A stretch of DNA of 64,000 nt. Origin: JAWKTV01 sp041398905. Its GTDB lineage: Bacteria > Planctomycetota > Planctomycetia > Planctomycetales > Planctomycetaceae. The position numbers and the translations under genes were made by a program. Positions within the stretch are counted from its first letter, which is position 1. The number at the start of each line of letters is the position of its first letter. Positions 53,497-61,602 of the stretch are shown piece after piece. The notes beneath the pieces are model-generated. The model saw only the letters and a list, made by a program, of their open reading frames with translations. It had not been told where the DNA came from and did not search any database. The stretch spans positions 93,110 through 157,109 of the forward strand of contig JAWKTV010000013.1 of the NCBI GenBank assembly GCA_041398905.1, given 5' to 3'.

Positions 53497-53685
53497 TCAT
53501 CGGTCAGTGGAGGCCGGGTGTGCCGTGTTGCAGGGGCGTTCCGATGGATCGCCGTCAACCCGCGCCGGCCACATCCCCGCGACCGCATTCGAGGGCCACC
53601 GAACTCCGTCGGGTGTGGGGCACTGAAACTTCCGTCGCATCCAGTTTGAACACGTTTCGTCGCATGACACTGAACTCAGGTTTGC

Positions 53686-54129
53686 ATGAGCACCCGCAGA
53701 ACAGCCCGAATTGCTGAAGCCATTCGCGAGGTGGTCAGCACCAGCATCCTGTTCGAGGTCCGCGATCCGCGGGTCCGTCACGTCACTGTGCTGGGCGTCG
53801 AGGTCGCTGGTGACCTGCGGTCGGCCAAGATCTCGGTTTCCGTGATGGGTACCGACACCGAGCAGCGGTTGTGCATGCAGGGACTCGAGTCCACGCGCGG
53901 CTTTCTGCAGAAGCGCATCGCGGACCGACTCGACCTCCGCTGGACGCCGGTCCTGAGTTTCGATCTGGACGACGGCATCAAGAAGAGTATCGAAGCATCC
54001 CGAATCCTGCGCGAGCTTCAGGCCGAAGAGCAGGAGTTCGCCGAGGAGGATGATGAGGCGGATGAACTGAACGACGAGGCGGCGAACGCTGACGAACTCG
54101 AAGCGGATGCGGATTCCAATGTCCAATAG
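53686..54129 (+). CDS. rbfA: ribosome-binding factor A
   Basis: 147 residues. RbfA binds the 30S subunit near helix 44/45 and is needed for late 16S maturation, especially in the cold. The KH-like core begins [21 protein letters not shown], then [26 protein letters not shown] and [26 protein letters not shown]. The C-terminal tail is strongly acidic ([20 protein letters not shown]), longer than in many bacteria. It follows infB by 189 bases in the usual nusA-infB-rbfA order. truB and rpsO, frequent next neighbours, are missing; an HhH-GPD-like gene follows. Confidence 0.94.
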   Translation: MSTRRTARIAEAIREVVSTSILFEVRDPRVRHVTVLGVEVAGDLRSAKISVSVMGTDTEQRLCMQGLESTRGFLQKRIADRLDLRWTPVLSFDLDDGIKKSIEASRILRELQAEEQEFAEEDDEADELNDEAANADELEADADSNVQ

Positions 54130-54219
54130 TTGCTCGTGAATGACACGTCCTGGCAGTTTGATCTCGGGAAACTCTCCCAACGTTTATCTTCATTGACTGT
54201 TTGAACGGACCAGAATCAC

Positions 54220-55104
54220 ATGCCCGCCTCCAAGCTTAAGGCGTCCGAACGACAGGCACTGCTGCAAAAAGTCGTTGGCACTTTGAAGAAGAAATATGGC
54301 AAGCCGCCGGCGACCGACAACCGGAACGTGCTGGAGACACTGCTGTACGCCGTGTGCCTGGAAAACGCCTCTGTGGCCGATGCGGATATCGCATTCGCGA
54401 ATCTGTACACCGCCTTTCACGACTTGAACGAGATTCGCGTCAGCGCCATTTCGGAGATTGAACGAGCGCTGGGGAAAATTCGCGACGCGGAATGGCGGGC
54501 GATGCGGATTCGAGACGCCCTGCAAACGGTGTTCGAGACGAACTTCCAGTTCGATCTCGAACATTTGAAACGCAAGACGAATGAGCAGGCGATCAAGGAG
54601 CTGAATGCTCTGCGATTCGCGACGCCGTTCATGAAGTTGAGCGTGCTGCAGTCGCTGGGGGGGCATGTGGTGCCCTTGGATACCGCGTCGCACTCCGTGC
54701 TGGCCTACCTGGGGCTGGTGATCGCGGGACACTCACTGGAAGAGTGCAGTGAAGAACTGAAGTCTTCGATTCGCAAGTCCGACACGGCTTTGCTGTGTCA
54801 TCTGCTGCGGGAATGCGGTGCGGATCCAGCGAACGCAGGTGCGTTCGAGCTCGACGACGACGAGATGATGGAGATTGATCCGTCGGAGTCGGTCAAGCGG
54901 CTGGAAGTTGTGCTTGCGGGCGGCGGCCGAAAGAAGCGGCCCGCCAAGAAGACCGCAGCCTCGGCGCCGACCAGTAGTGCCGTCAAGAAGACTAAAAAGA
55001 AGCCTGAAGCCAAAGAGAAGCCGAAGCGCACGAAGCCCGCGTCTTCGACCACCAAGACGGTCAAGAAGAAGGTGACGAAGAAGCCGTCCCGCAAGCCGCG
55101 CTAA
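54220..55104 (+). CDS. HhH-GPD/endonuclease-III-like protein with histone-H1-like tail
   Basis: 294 residues. Residues ~1-215 resemble an endonuclease III/HhH-GPD fold (VLETLLYAVCLENASVADADIAFANL ... ALGKIRDAEWRAMRIRDALQ ... LGGHVVPLDTASHSVLAYLGLV). The catalytic Lys (normally in the LPGVGxKTA hairpin) is absent: that segment reads LRFATPFMKLSVLQSLGG. The Asp in PLDTASHSV aligns with the conserved Asp. No Cys cluster for [4Fe-4S] follows. The last ~60 residues are Lys/Ala/Pro/Thr-rich (KKRPAKKTAASAPTSSAVKK ...), like histone H1-type tails. I infer DNA binding without glycosylase/AP-lyase chemistry. It shares an operon with nusA, infB and rbfA. Confidence 0.75.
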   Translation: MPASKLKASERQALLQKVVGTLKKKYGKPPATDNRNVLETLLYAVCLENASVADADIAFANLYTAFHDLNEIRVSAISEIERALGKIRDAEWRAMRIRDALQTVFETNFQFDLEHLKRKTNEQAIKELNALRFATPFMKLSVLQSLGGHVVPLDTASHSVLAYLGLVIAGHSLEECSEELKSSIRKSDTALLCHLLRECGADPANAGAFELDDDEMMEIDPSESVKRLEVVLAGGGRKKRPAKKTAASAPTSSAVKKTKKKPEAKEKPKRTKPASSTTKTVKKKVTKKPSRKPR

Positions 55105-55323
55105 ACCGGCTGACATGCAGGGCCCTCCGTTTTGTCACAGCAGGTCGATGACCGGCGGGCGGGGCAGGGGCGCCCCGCGACAGCGGAAACCCCCGACGTT
55201 GCAGGCGCTGCGACCGGGGGCATCCCTCGGATGGCTCCCCGCCACACGACCCATCGTCAGTAGCCGGGTCTCCCTGGGCTGCCATGACCGATCTTCGACG
55301 GGCGAGCAGGTTCGTCTGGCGGC

Positions 55324-56136
55324 TCAGTCGTGCGAGTGCTGCGCCGAGGGGAACGCTCCGCTACGAACTTCATCGATGTACTCGCGGACCGCGGTCGTGG
55401 CCGCAGCGTGAATCTCCGCGTAGCGTTTCAGGAACTTCGGCTCGAAACCAGGCGTCAAACCGAGCATGTCCGGGCTGACGAGCACCTGCCCGTCGCAGTC
55501 CGGCCCGGCTCCAATGCCGATGGTGGGAATGGAGAGCTCCGCGGTGATTCGCGCGGCGATGCTCCGGGGAACCAACTCCAGCACAATGGCGAATGCTCCC
55601 GCCCGTTCCGCCGCGATGGCATCGGCGAGCAGCGCGTCTTCGTCTCGCTGCACGGCCGACATCCGGCCGTACTTGCGAACCGACTGCGGCCGCATCCCCA
55701 CATGCGCCATCACTGGCATGTCCAGTGATGTGAGCGATTCAATCGTACGAGCCTGCTTCTGTCCGCCTTCCAGCTTCACCGCGGCGGCCCCGGTCTCCTT
55801 GAGGACGCGTCCTGCGGAGCGAATCGCCTGCTGCGTGCTGACGTGGTACGTCATGAACGGCAGGTCCACGATCACCAAAGCCCGTCGCACCGCGCGAGTC
55901 ACCATCTCAGCGTGATAGATCATCTGATCCAGCGTGACCGGCAGCGTCGTGTCCCGGCCCTGAACGACCATGCCGAGTGAATCGCCGACGAGAATCGAGT
56001 CAATCCCCGCTTCATCAAACAGCTTTGCCCACGGGAAATCGTAGGCCGTCAGCATGGAGAGTTTCCGCCCCTCACGCTTTGCCGCAAGAAACGCGGGCAC
56101 AGTGATGACGGACGGCTTACGGGACTCGGCACTCAT
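55324..56136 (-). CDS. panB: 3-methyl-2-oxobutanoate hydroxymethyltransferase
   Basis: 270 residues; transfers a hydroxymethyl group from methylene-tetrahydrofolate to ketoisovalerate in pantothenate synthesis. ATG at 56134-56136 (MSAESRKPSVITVPAFLAAK) follows AGGTGG. Signature sequences are SMLTAYDFPWAKLFDEAGID, ILVGDSLGMVVQGRDTTLPVTL, VKLEGG and the catalytic-region VLELVP...IPTIGIGAGPDCDGQVLV. Family length is ~270, so the gene is complete. panC and panD are not nearby. Confidence 0.95.
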   Translation of the reverse strand: MSAESRKPSVITVPAFLAAKREGRKLSMLTAYDFPWAKLFDEAGIDSILVGDSLGMVVQGRDTTLPVTLDQMIYHAEMVTRAVRRALVIVDLPFMTYHVSTQQAIRSAGRVLKETGAAAVKLEGGQKQARTIESLTSLDMPVMAHVGMRPQSVRKYGRMSAVQRDEDALLADAIAAERAGAFAIVLELVPRSIAARITAELSIPTIGIGAGPDCDGQVLVSPDMLGLTPGFEPKFLKRYAEIHAAATTAVREYIDEVRSGAFPSAQHSHD

Positions 56137-56566
56137 TCGAAACCACCTGTTCATTGTTCTCGACAGCGACTGGATTGTATCGGGTATCCGGCCGGTCCGT
56201 CAGTGGCAACTCCGGCCTCATTCGGAGTGCCTGCAGGGCCGCCTGATCGCCGGCCGTTGAGACGCTACGTGCGGGGAATGGAGCGAGTGCGGCTGGCCGA
56301 AGAGACCGCAATCGTTCCGACGAGGCAAGTTGGTGAAGCTGGAACTGTTCGGTAAAGCCTGCCGCCCGGTTCCTTGCCGCTGCAGGTTCCTGCGAACTTT
56401 GCCGATCTGTTCCCATAGCGCCGTCTGCGAGTGCGCTTGCCTGACGTGCGCCAGCAGATTCGGAGTGACGGCGACGGCCCGGTAGTACCCATCAGTCGAC
56501 AGCCAGGATGGCTCGACACACGAGTGCCGACTGAGTTCCCCTTCTTGACAGGAGCCGACTGTCTAC
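56137..56566. other. intergenic interval upstream of the DUF1571 gene
   Basis: About 430 bases between divergent genes. Three overlapping Arg/Ser-rich frames exist on the minus strand but none has a start signal. I see no RNA gene. Confidence 0.5.
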
Positions 56567-57552
56567 ATGCGCTCCCATACGTCCGCTGTCCGCCCCAGTC
56601 GCTGGCCAAACATGCTGGCGAGCTGCGTTCTCACTGGTGCCATTGGCATCGCGTACTTCAATTGCGACCCGATGATCGCCGGCAGCGAGCCGACGACCCG
56701 CATCGCAGCGGCTCGACATCCAGCCAGTCCTCAGTATTCCCCAACTGCCCGGGCATCTTGTGCCCGCGCCGGCGGAGCCAGGCGCGGTGGGTGACACCGA
56801 CACGTCCGCACCCGCGACCTACGACAATGCCGTTCTCCGCGGCAAGTGGGCGTTGCAGATGAATGTCGCGGCTCCTCGAGCGGGGTCTGGAGATGTTCGA
56901 GGACGTCGACAGCTACACGTTCACGCTCACGCGGCAGGAGCGGGTCGGCGGCGACCTGCTCGATCCACAGGTGATGAACGTCAAGTTGCGTCATTCGCCG
57001 TTCAGCGTCTACATGAAGTGGATCGCCGGCGACAAGGGACGACAGGTGATCTACGTCGAAGGCCTGAACGACGGCAAGCTGCTGGTGCAGCCGGGCGGCA
57101 TCAAAGGCCGGCTGACGGGGACGCTGTCGCTGGCGATCGATGATTCGCTGGTGATGGCGGAATGCCGACACCCGATCAACCAGTGCGGCCTGCGGAAGAT
57201 GGCCGAGAAGCTACTGCATCATCAGCGCGAAGACCTCGCGGCGAACCTCGCTCGCTGCGAGTGTGAAATGTACGACGATCAAGTGGTCAACGAGCGCCCC
57301 TGCTTTCTGTTCATCGCCACGTACAAGTCACCCGAAGTCAGCCCGGTCTATCGGAAGGTGCTGCTCTACATCGACAAGGAGCTGAGCCTGCCAATCGCCC
57401 TGCGGAACTACACCTGGGCGACCGAATCCGATGTCGAGAACCTGGACGAGATGACGCTCGTCGAAGCCTATACTTTCACCGACATCGCATTGAACGAGAC
57501 GCTCGTCGCGGAGGACTTCGACAAGGCGAACTCGAAGTATCGCATGCGGTAA
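56567..57552 (+). CDS. DUF1571 secreted protein (frameshifts in N-terminal part)
   Basis: The conserved part, from ATG 56863 (MSRLLERGLEMFEDVDSYTF) to 57552, is 229 residues and matches DUF1571: TLTRQERVGGDLLD, SPFSVYMKWIAGDKGRQVIY, HQREDLAANLARCECEMYDD and LPIALRNYTWATESD. Upstream, ATG 56567 or 56612 begins a signal-like helix (MLASCVLTGAIGIAYFNCDP), and a middle frame continues QPVLSIPQLPGHLVPAPAEP... to KWALQMN. Joining these needs frame changes near 56730 and 56855. I judge it as one gene with two indels, but the short version starting at 56863 is possible. The domain is widespread in Planctomycetes and of unknown function. Confidence 0.75.
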
Positions 57553-57698
57553 CGGAGTTACGGGAGCTTGCCGCCGCCAGGCACCACCAAGCCGCGATCG
57601 CAGACGATCTCAACGGGCTGAGTGTGTTCTCGGCGCCAGTGTCCCGCCCGCTTCGACAGCCGAACGAGCCGTGTTGCTTCACGGCTGCAATGCTTCAG

Positions 57699-57734
57699 CC
57701 AGTAGCGCTCCGCCGAAAGACGGAGCGCTACTGG
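57699..57734. repeat. 14-bp perfect palindrome between convergent genes (REP-like or terminator)
   Basis: Arms CCAGTAGCGCTCCG (57699-57712) and CGGAGCGCTACTGG (57721-57734) around an 8-nt loop, with no T-run on either side. It sits between the DUF1571 gene and the LarA-like gene, whose 3' ends face it. Two explanations fit: a bidirectional terminator, or a member of a dispersed REP-like family. Confidence 0.65.
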
Positions 57735-57759
57735 TTTGCAGGCGGTGTGAACGCGTGGC

Positions 57760-59019
57760 TCAGCCGACGTCCGCCAGTTGGCCGGCTGCGTCGAACGACA
57801 TCGGCTGCGGTGCCGAGCTCACATTGATGTCGTCGCGCCCCGCAAGCTCTGGCAGGCACGCCTCGCTGACAAGCACCTCCGCAAGGTGCAGCGTGTCACG
57901 AATCTGTACGACGCGCGACTGGTCCGCGGGAGTCAGCCCGAGCGTCGCCAGAGCGGCGGTGATGGCCTCGCGATCGCTGTCATACCAGACGGGGAGCATG
58001 GCCCCGGTCGGGTGTCCGGCGGTGACGCAATTGATCCTCGTCACCTCGTAGTCCATCGCGTCAATCACCCTGCGCGTCGTGAACTCGGCGATGCCGATAC
58101 CGGTGGCGTTGCCGTGCGTCTTCTCTGTCAGTCCGCGCACCAGGATTCGCTTGCAGTTGGCGGCGTCCTCCGACGTCGCGACATGATCGTTGTATTTGCG
58201 GCCGATGATGTTGGTGTCCATCCCGGTGCCGCTGATGTCCTTGCCAATCCGGTCGACGATCAGGAGATCGCAGTCCGCGACCGGCAGCCTGGGGAGCCAG
58301 TCCCGCGCCTGCCTCAGCAAGGCGATCTCCCGCGCGGCGAACTCGCTGGGCCGCACCGCCTCAATCACAGCGGTTTCATCGACGGCATTCTCTACGATCG
58401 CGACGCCGCACAGCACCTTGCACCGTGCGAGCACGATATCAGCGACGGCACGGATGATCTCCGCGAAGCTGTAGTCCTCGATCGCCCGGTGGTAAACGAG
58501 CGCTCCAGCGTGTTTTCCCAGTCCAATCAACATCATCTTGTGCAGCCCGGACTCGATATCGCCGACGAACTTGGTGTGCGGCTTGATCCGTCCAGCGACG
58601 ATCAGATGATCCGCGGAGAAAGCGTGTCGATCGAAGTGCACGGGGAACCCCTGAGGGGTCTCCGCCACGATCACCGTCTCCATGCTCGATCGAATCGGGC
58701 AGCCCATCGCCGCTTCCGTCACCCCGTAGCCTTCGATGACGGCTTGCTGTCCCGCGGCAGTGCCTCCGCCGTGACTCCCCATCGCCGGGACGATGAACGG
58801 CACAAGCCCGAGTGATCGGCAGTGATCGACGATGCCGCGCGTGATGGCGGCGATGTTCGCGATGCCGCGACTGCCGACCGTGATGGCGACCGAGTCCCCG
58901 GACCTCACCCGGTCCTGCAGCTCGAGAACGGCCAATGCTCGTCGCGTCTCCGCTTCAGGGTCCAACAGTCGAGGAGCGGCGAACCGCTGACGAACTCGCA
59001 CCATGCGGGGAAGCGGCAC
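57760..59019 (-). CDS. LarA-like (DUF2088) protein, lactate-racemase family
   Basis: 419 residues from GTG 59019 (or ATG at 59004). The N-terminal region resembles the LarA/DUF2088 N-domain (GDSVAITVGSRGIANIAAIT, then FIVPAMGSHGGGTAAGQQAV with the His). LarA enzymes need a Ser-Gly-Gly-x-Lys segment where the nickel-pincer cofactor attaches; here the matching phrase is GRIKPHTKFVGDIESGLHKM, with ESGLHK in place of SGGxK. The Lys remains, so cofactor binding cannot be excluded. larB, larC and larE are not present. Role is unknown; substrate may be a different hydroxyacid. Confidence 0.8.
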   Translation of the reverse strand: MPLPRMVRVRQRFAAPRLLDPEAETRRALAVLELQDRVRSGDSVAITVGSRGIANIAAITRGIVDHCRSLGLVPFIVPAMGSHGGGTAAGQQAVIEGYGVTEAAMGCPIRSSMETVIVAETPQGFPVHFDRHAFSADHLIVAGRIKPHTKFVGDIESGLHKMMLIGLGKHAGALVYHRAIEDYSFAEIIRAVADIVLARCKVLCGVAIVENAVDETAVIEAVRPSEFAAREIALLRQARDWLPRLPVADCDLLIVDRIGKDISGTGMDTNIIGRKYNDHVATSEDAANCKRILVRGLTEKTHGNATGIGIAEFTTRRVIDAMDYEVTRINCVTAGHPTGAMLPVWYDSDREAITAALATLGLTPADQSRVVQIRDTLHLAEVLVSEACLPELAGRDDINVSSAPQPMSFDAAGQLADVG

Positions 59020-59138
59020 GCGCGAAACTCCAGTTCGACCGGTGGGATATCAACACGTGGAAAGCGAGTTCAGTAACGATCGCCAACCAACTCCGGGGTT
59101 GCCGATGTTTCGGTGGAAAATGCAGACGCTGGAGAAGA

Positions 59139-59621
59139 CTACAGGTCGGCGTCCTTGATGCGTGAACGCTCGGCGAACAACCGCTTCAGCCGGGCCCGCG
59201 AGTAAACCTGGATCGGCTTTCCCTGGTAAGTCACTCGCCCCTCGGAATCCGGCTCGGGGTCGAGCATCTCCGCGTATTCGTCGAGAATACGTCCCGAGTA
59301 AATCGCCGCGAAGGTCTCGGGGTCAACGCCGTTGCCTGATTCCAGGTCCTGGAGCGCGTCGCCACCCCCGGTCAGAATCATGAACGCGTTCGGTACGTCG
59401 GTGATCGACGTGTACTTGCCATCGAGCCGCAACTGCTCCATCGCCTCCTGCAGGGCGCGATTGACCGCGCGGATCTTGTCTTCGGCCTCCGGCGACACGG
59501 AGGCCGAGTCTTCACCTGACTGGGCGAGCGCCGGGTTCGGCTCGAACAATCCAGTCGTTCCCAGAATGTAGCCAATCGTCAGCATCAACCCGCCAAATCC
59601 AACTGATTTCCAGCACTGCAT
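59139..59621 (-). CDS. small secreted protein of unknown function
   Basis: 160 residues from ATG at 59619-59621. N-terminal signal/anchor MQCWKSVGFGGLMLTIGYIL continues to GTTGLFEPNPALAQ, ending at a likely signal peptidase site (ALAQ). The rest is acidic and helical (EAEDKIRAVNRALQEAMEQL) with a C-terminal basic part (YSRARLKRLFAERSR). It diverges from scpA. I do not recognise a family. Confidence 0.65.
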   Translation of the reverse strand: MQCWKSVGFGGLMLTIGYILGTTGLFEPNPALAQSGEDSASVSPEAEDKIRAVNRALQEAMEQLRLDGKYTSITDVPNAFMILTGGGDALQDLESGNGVDPETFAAIYSGRILDEYAEMLDPEPDSEGRVTYQGKPIQVYSRARLKRLFAERSRIKDADL

Positions 59622-59984
59622 CTGTCTCGCCTCCGAACCGTGGAACGACAAACGAACTCGCGAACACTGAAGATATCGCCCCGCCGCGACCACCGGCAAG
59701 GCGACGGGGCGACGATGCCAAGTAACGGCCCGTCAGTTCGCACTGGTGCTGCGTCCGCACGCCCCCGAGTCTCCAGTCACTACGACAGTTGCACCCATGT
59801 CCCCGCGAGAGATCGAGAGCCTCCCAATCACGGCGACAACTTTGCGACCTCCCCATCAAGACGCCACAGCAATCCCCGACCAGCCGACCAATTCGACTCG
59901 CGGCCGCGGGAGGACGCGGTTAGAGTTCGCCTCAGCGGGGGACGCGGTTCGCGTTCCCCACAACTTCAGCACGATCGCGAGCGG

Positions 59985-60785
59985 ATGGAAACCCCGATCT
60001 ACCGTGTACAGCTCGACATCTTCAGCGGTCCCCTGGACCTGCTGCTGTACCTCGTGCGCCGCAGTGAACTGGACGTGCTCGACCTCCCGGTCGCCCGGAT
60101 CACCGAGCAGTTCAACGACATGTTGAACGTCATCGAGTTCATCGACCTCGATCTCGCGGGCGACTTTGTGATGATGGCCAGCTCGCTCACGGAAATCAAA
60201 AGCCGCCTGGAGCTGCCAAGGGCGGATGAACTGCCGGAGGACGAGCACCCGCTCGGCGATGACGATCCACGCAGCGAGTTGATCGAGCGGCTGATCGAGT
60301 ACAAACGGTTCAAGGACGCCGCCAACCAACTCGAAGAACGCGCGGCCGAATGGCAGGATCGCTACCCGCGACTCGCTGACGATCGACCGCGAACCAGCAA
60401 GGACCCCGCCTCCGATCGCATCAAGGAAGTCGAGCTGTGGGATCTCGTGAGCGCCCTGGGCCGCGTGCTGCGGCACAAGGAGGTCGAGCAACAGACGAAG
60501 ATCCGCTATGACGAAACGCCGGTCGCCGTCTATGTCGACCGGATCGGCTCGCAGGTGCGACGCGAAGGCGAGGTCAAGTTCTCGACACTATTCGAGGGGG
60601 AGAACGAGCGGAGCCGGATCGTCGGCCTGTTCCTCGCGGTCCTGGAGCTGCTGCGCCACCATCACTTCCGCGCCGAGCAGCCCAGCGAGTACGGAGAAAT
60701 CTGGATCCGCCCGCCGCTCGAGTCCGGTGAAGCCCCGCCGCCCCCGGCAACCGACGTGACGCAGCCAGACGAATCGCCACCCTGA
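59985..60785 (+). CDS. scpA: segregation and condensation protein A
   Basis: 266 residues. ScpA is the kleisin that links Smc and ScpB during chromosome condensation. The N-terminal kleisin helix region reads YRVQLDIFSGPLDLLLYLVR followed by RSELDVLDLPVARIT, and the C-terminal winged helix region FSTLFEGENERSRIVGLFLA then VLELLRHHHFRAEQPSEYGE. Length is close to typical ~250-280. The start ATG at 59985 (METPIY) is chosen over an in-frame extension that overlaps the divergent small gene. scpB and smc are not in the window. Confidence 0.94.
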   Translation: METPIYRVQLDIFSGPLDLLLYLVRRSELDVLDLPVARITEQFNDMLNVIEFIDLDLAGDFVMMASSLTEIKSRLELPRADELPEDEHPLGDDDPRSELIERLIEYKRFKDAANQLEERAAEWQDRYPRLADDRPRTSKDPASDRIKEVELWDLVSALGRVLRHKEVEQQTKIRYDETPVAVYVDRIGSQVRREGEVKFSTLFEGENERSRIVGLFLAVLELLRHHHFRAEQPSEYGEIWIRPPLESGEAPPPPATDVTQPDESPP

Positions 60786-61122
60786 TTCGCAGCGGCCACG
60801 CGACCGGGGAATCGGCGACTCCGCCCTCCGTCGTGAGTCAGACACAACCAGCGTCCTTGCCGACGGATCGTACCACCCCAGCATGGCATCCGAGCACGCC
60901 ATATCACCTGGCGATCGAATCCAGAAATGACCACGAATCGTTGCCGCAAATCCGCAGCATCCCATCTCGCCGCGCGGATGCCACGTGCAGAGCTGACGAA
61001 ACTCCAGACACAGCAACAACATCCCGATACAGCGACCTGCTCGCCGGCTCTCCCCTGAAAACTCCATGTTGCGTCCCCTTTTCGGAACGCGATCGATTCT
61101 CTAGAATCATGGCTCAGTGGAA
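60786..61122 (+). promoter_or_regulatory. interval before the tRNA pair, with a candidate tRNA promoter
   Basis: 337 bases without a protein gene. A -10-like TAGAAT at 61102-61107 lies 15 bases before the tRNA-Ala start; the -35 (TTTTCG at about 61076) is weak. No other feature is seen. Confidence 0.4.
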
Positions 61123-61195
61123 GGGGCCGTAGCTCAGCTGGGAGAGCGCTGCGTTCGCAATGCAGAGGTCGAGGGTTCGAATCCCTTCGGCTCCA
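61123..61195 (+). tRNA. tRNA-Ala (anticodon CGC)
   Basis: 73 nt with complete cloverleaf. The acceptor stem GGGGCCG/CGGCTCC carries the G3:U70 pair, which is the alanine identity element. The anticodon loop is TTCGCAA (CGC), and the T-loop is TTCGAAT. CCA is not encoded. It decodes GCG. Confidence 0.97.
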
Positions 61196-61286
61196 CTTGG
61201 TTCTCGCCGGTCCGCCGGGCTGGCTTGGTGGATCGAACTGTCGCAGGTTCGATCGGTCGCCAGTTTGCTGCCGGCATCAGGGACAT

Positions 61287-61360
61287 GTCTCCGTAGCTCA
61301 ATTGGATAGAGTGTCGGCCTCCGGAGCCGAAGGTTGCAGGTTCGAATCCTGCCGGGGATA
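61287..61360 (+). tRNA. tRNA-Arg (anticodon CCG)
   Basis: 74 nt with complete arms. The acceptor stem GTCTCCG/CGGGGAT has two wobble pairs. The anticodon stem TCGGC/GCCGA encloses CTCCGGA (anticodon CCG), decoding CGG. The T-arm is GCAGG-TTCGAAT-CCTGC. CCA is not encoded. It lies 91 bases after tRNA-Ala. Confidence 0.95.
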
Positions 61361-61602
61361 TTTCTTGGTCGCTTTGATGGCCCTAGGGGCCTGTATTCGC
61401 GGGGCATGCTGCCGCTCGCCGCGAGTGTTTGTCGTGCCTCGACGAGGCACCTGCCGTCGAGTCGGCCCTCGGTGTGGAGACCAGTCACGTTTCCACGGAA
61501 ACACCGCGTTTCTGAGAAAATCCGGCCGGTGTCGCTCCGTATGCGTTACGATCAGTCCCCAAGACTCGTGACGCAGACCGTCAGCACTCACCCCAGAGAT
61601 TG

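Noticed and set aside
53497..53685. A DUF503-like gene between infB and rbfA
   Set aside because: Only Arg/Pro-rich frames without start signals; the space looks non-coding.
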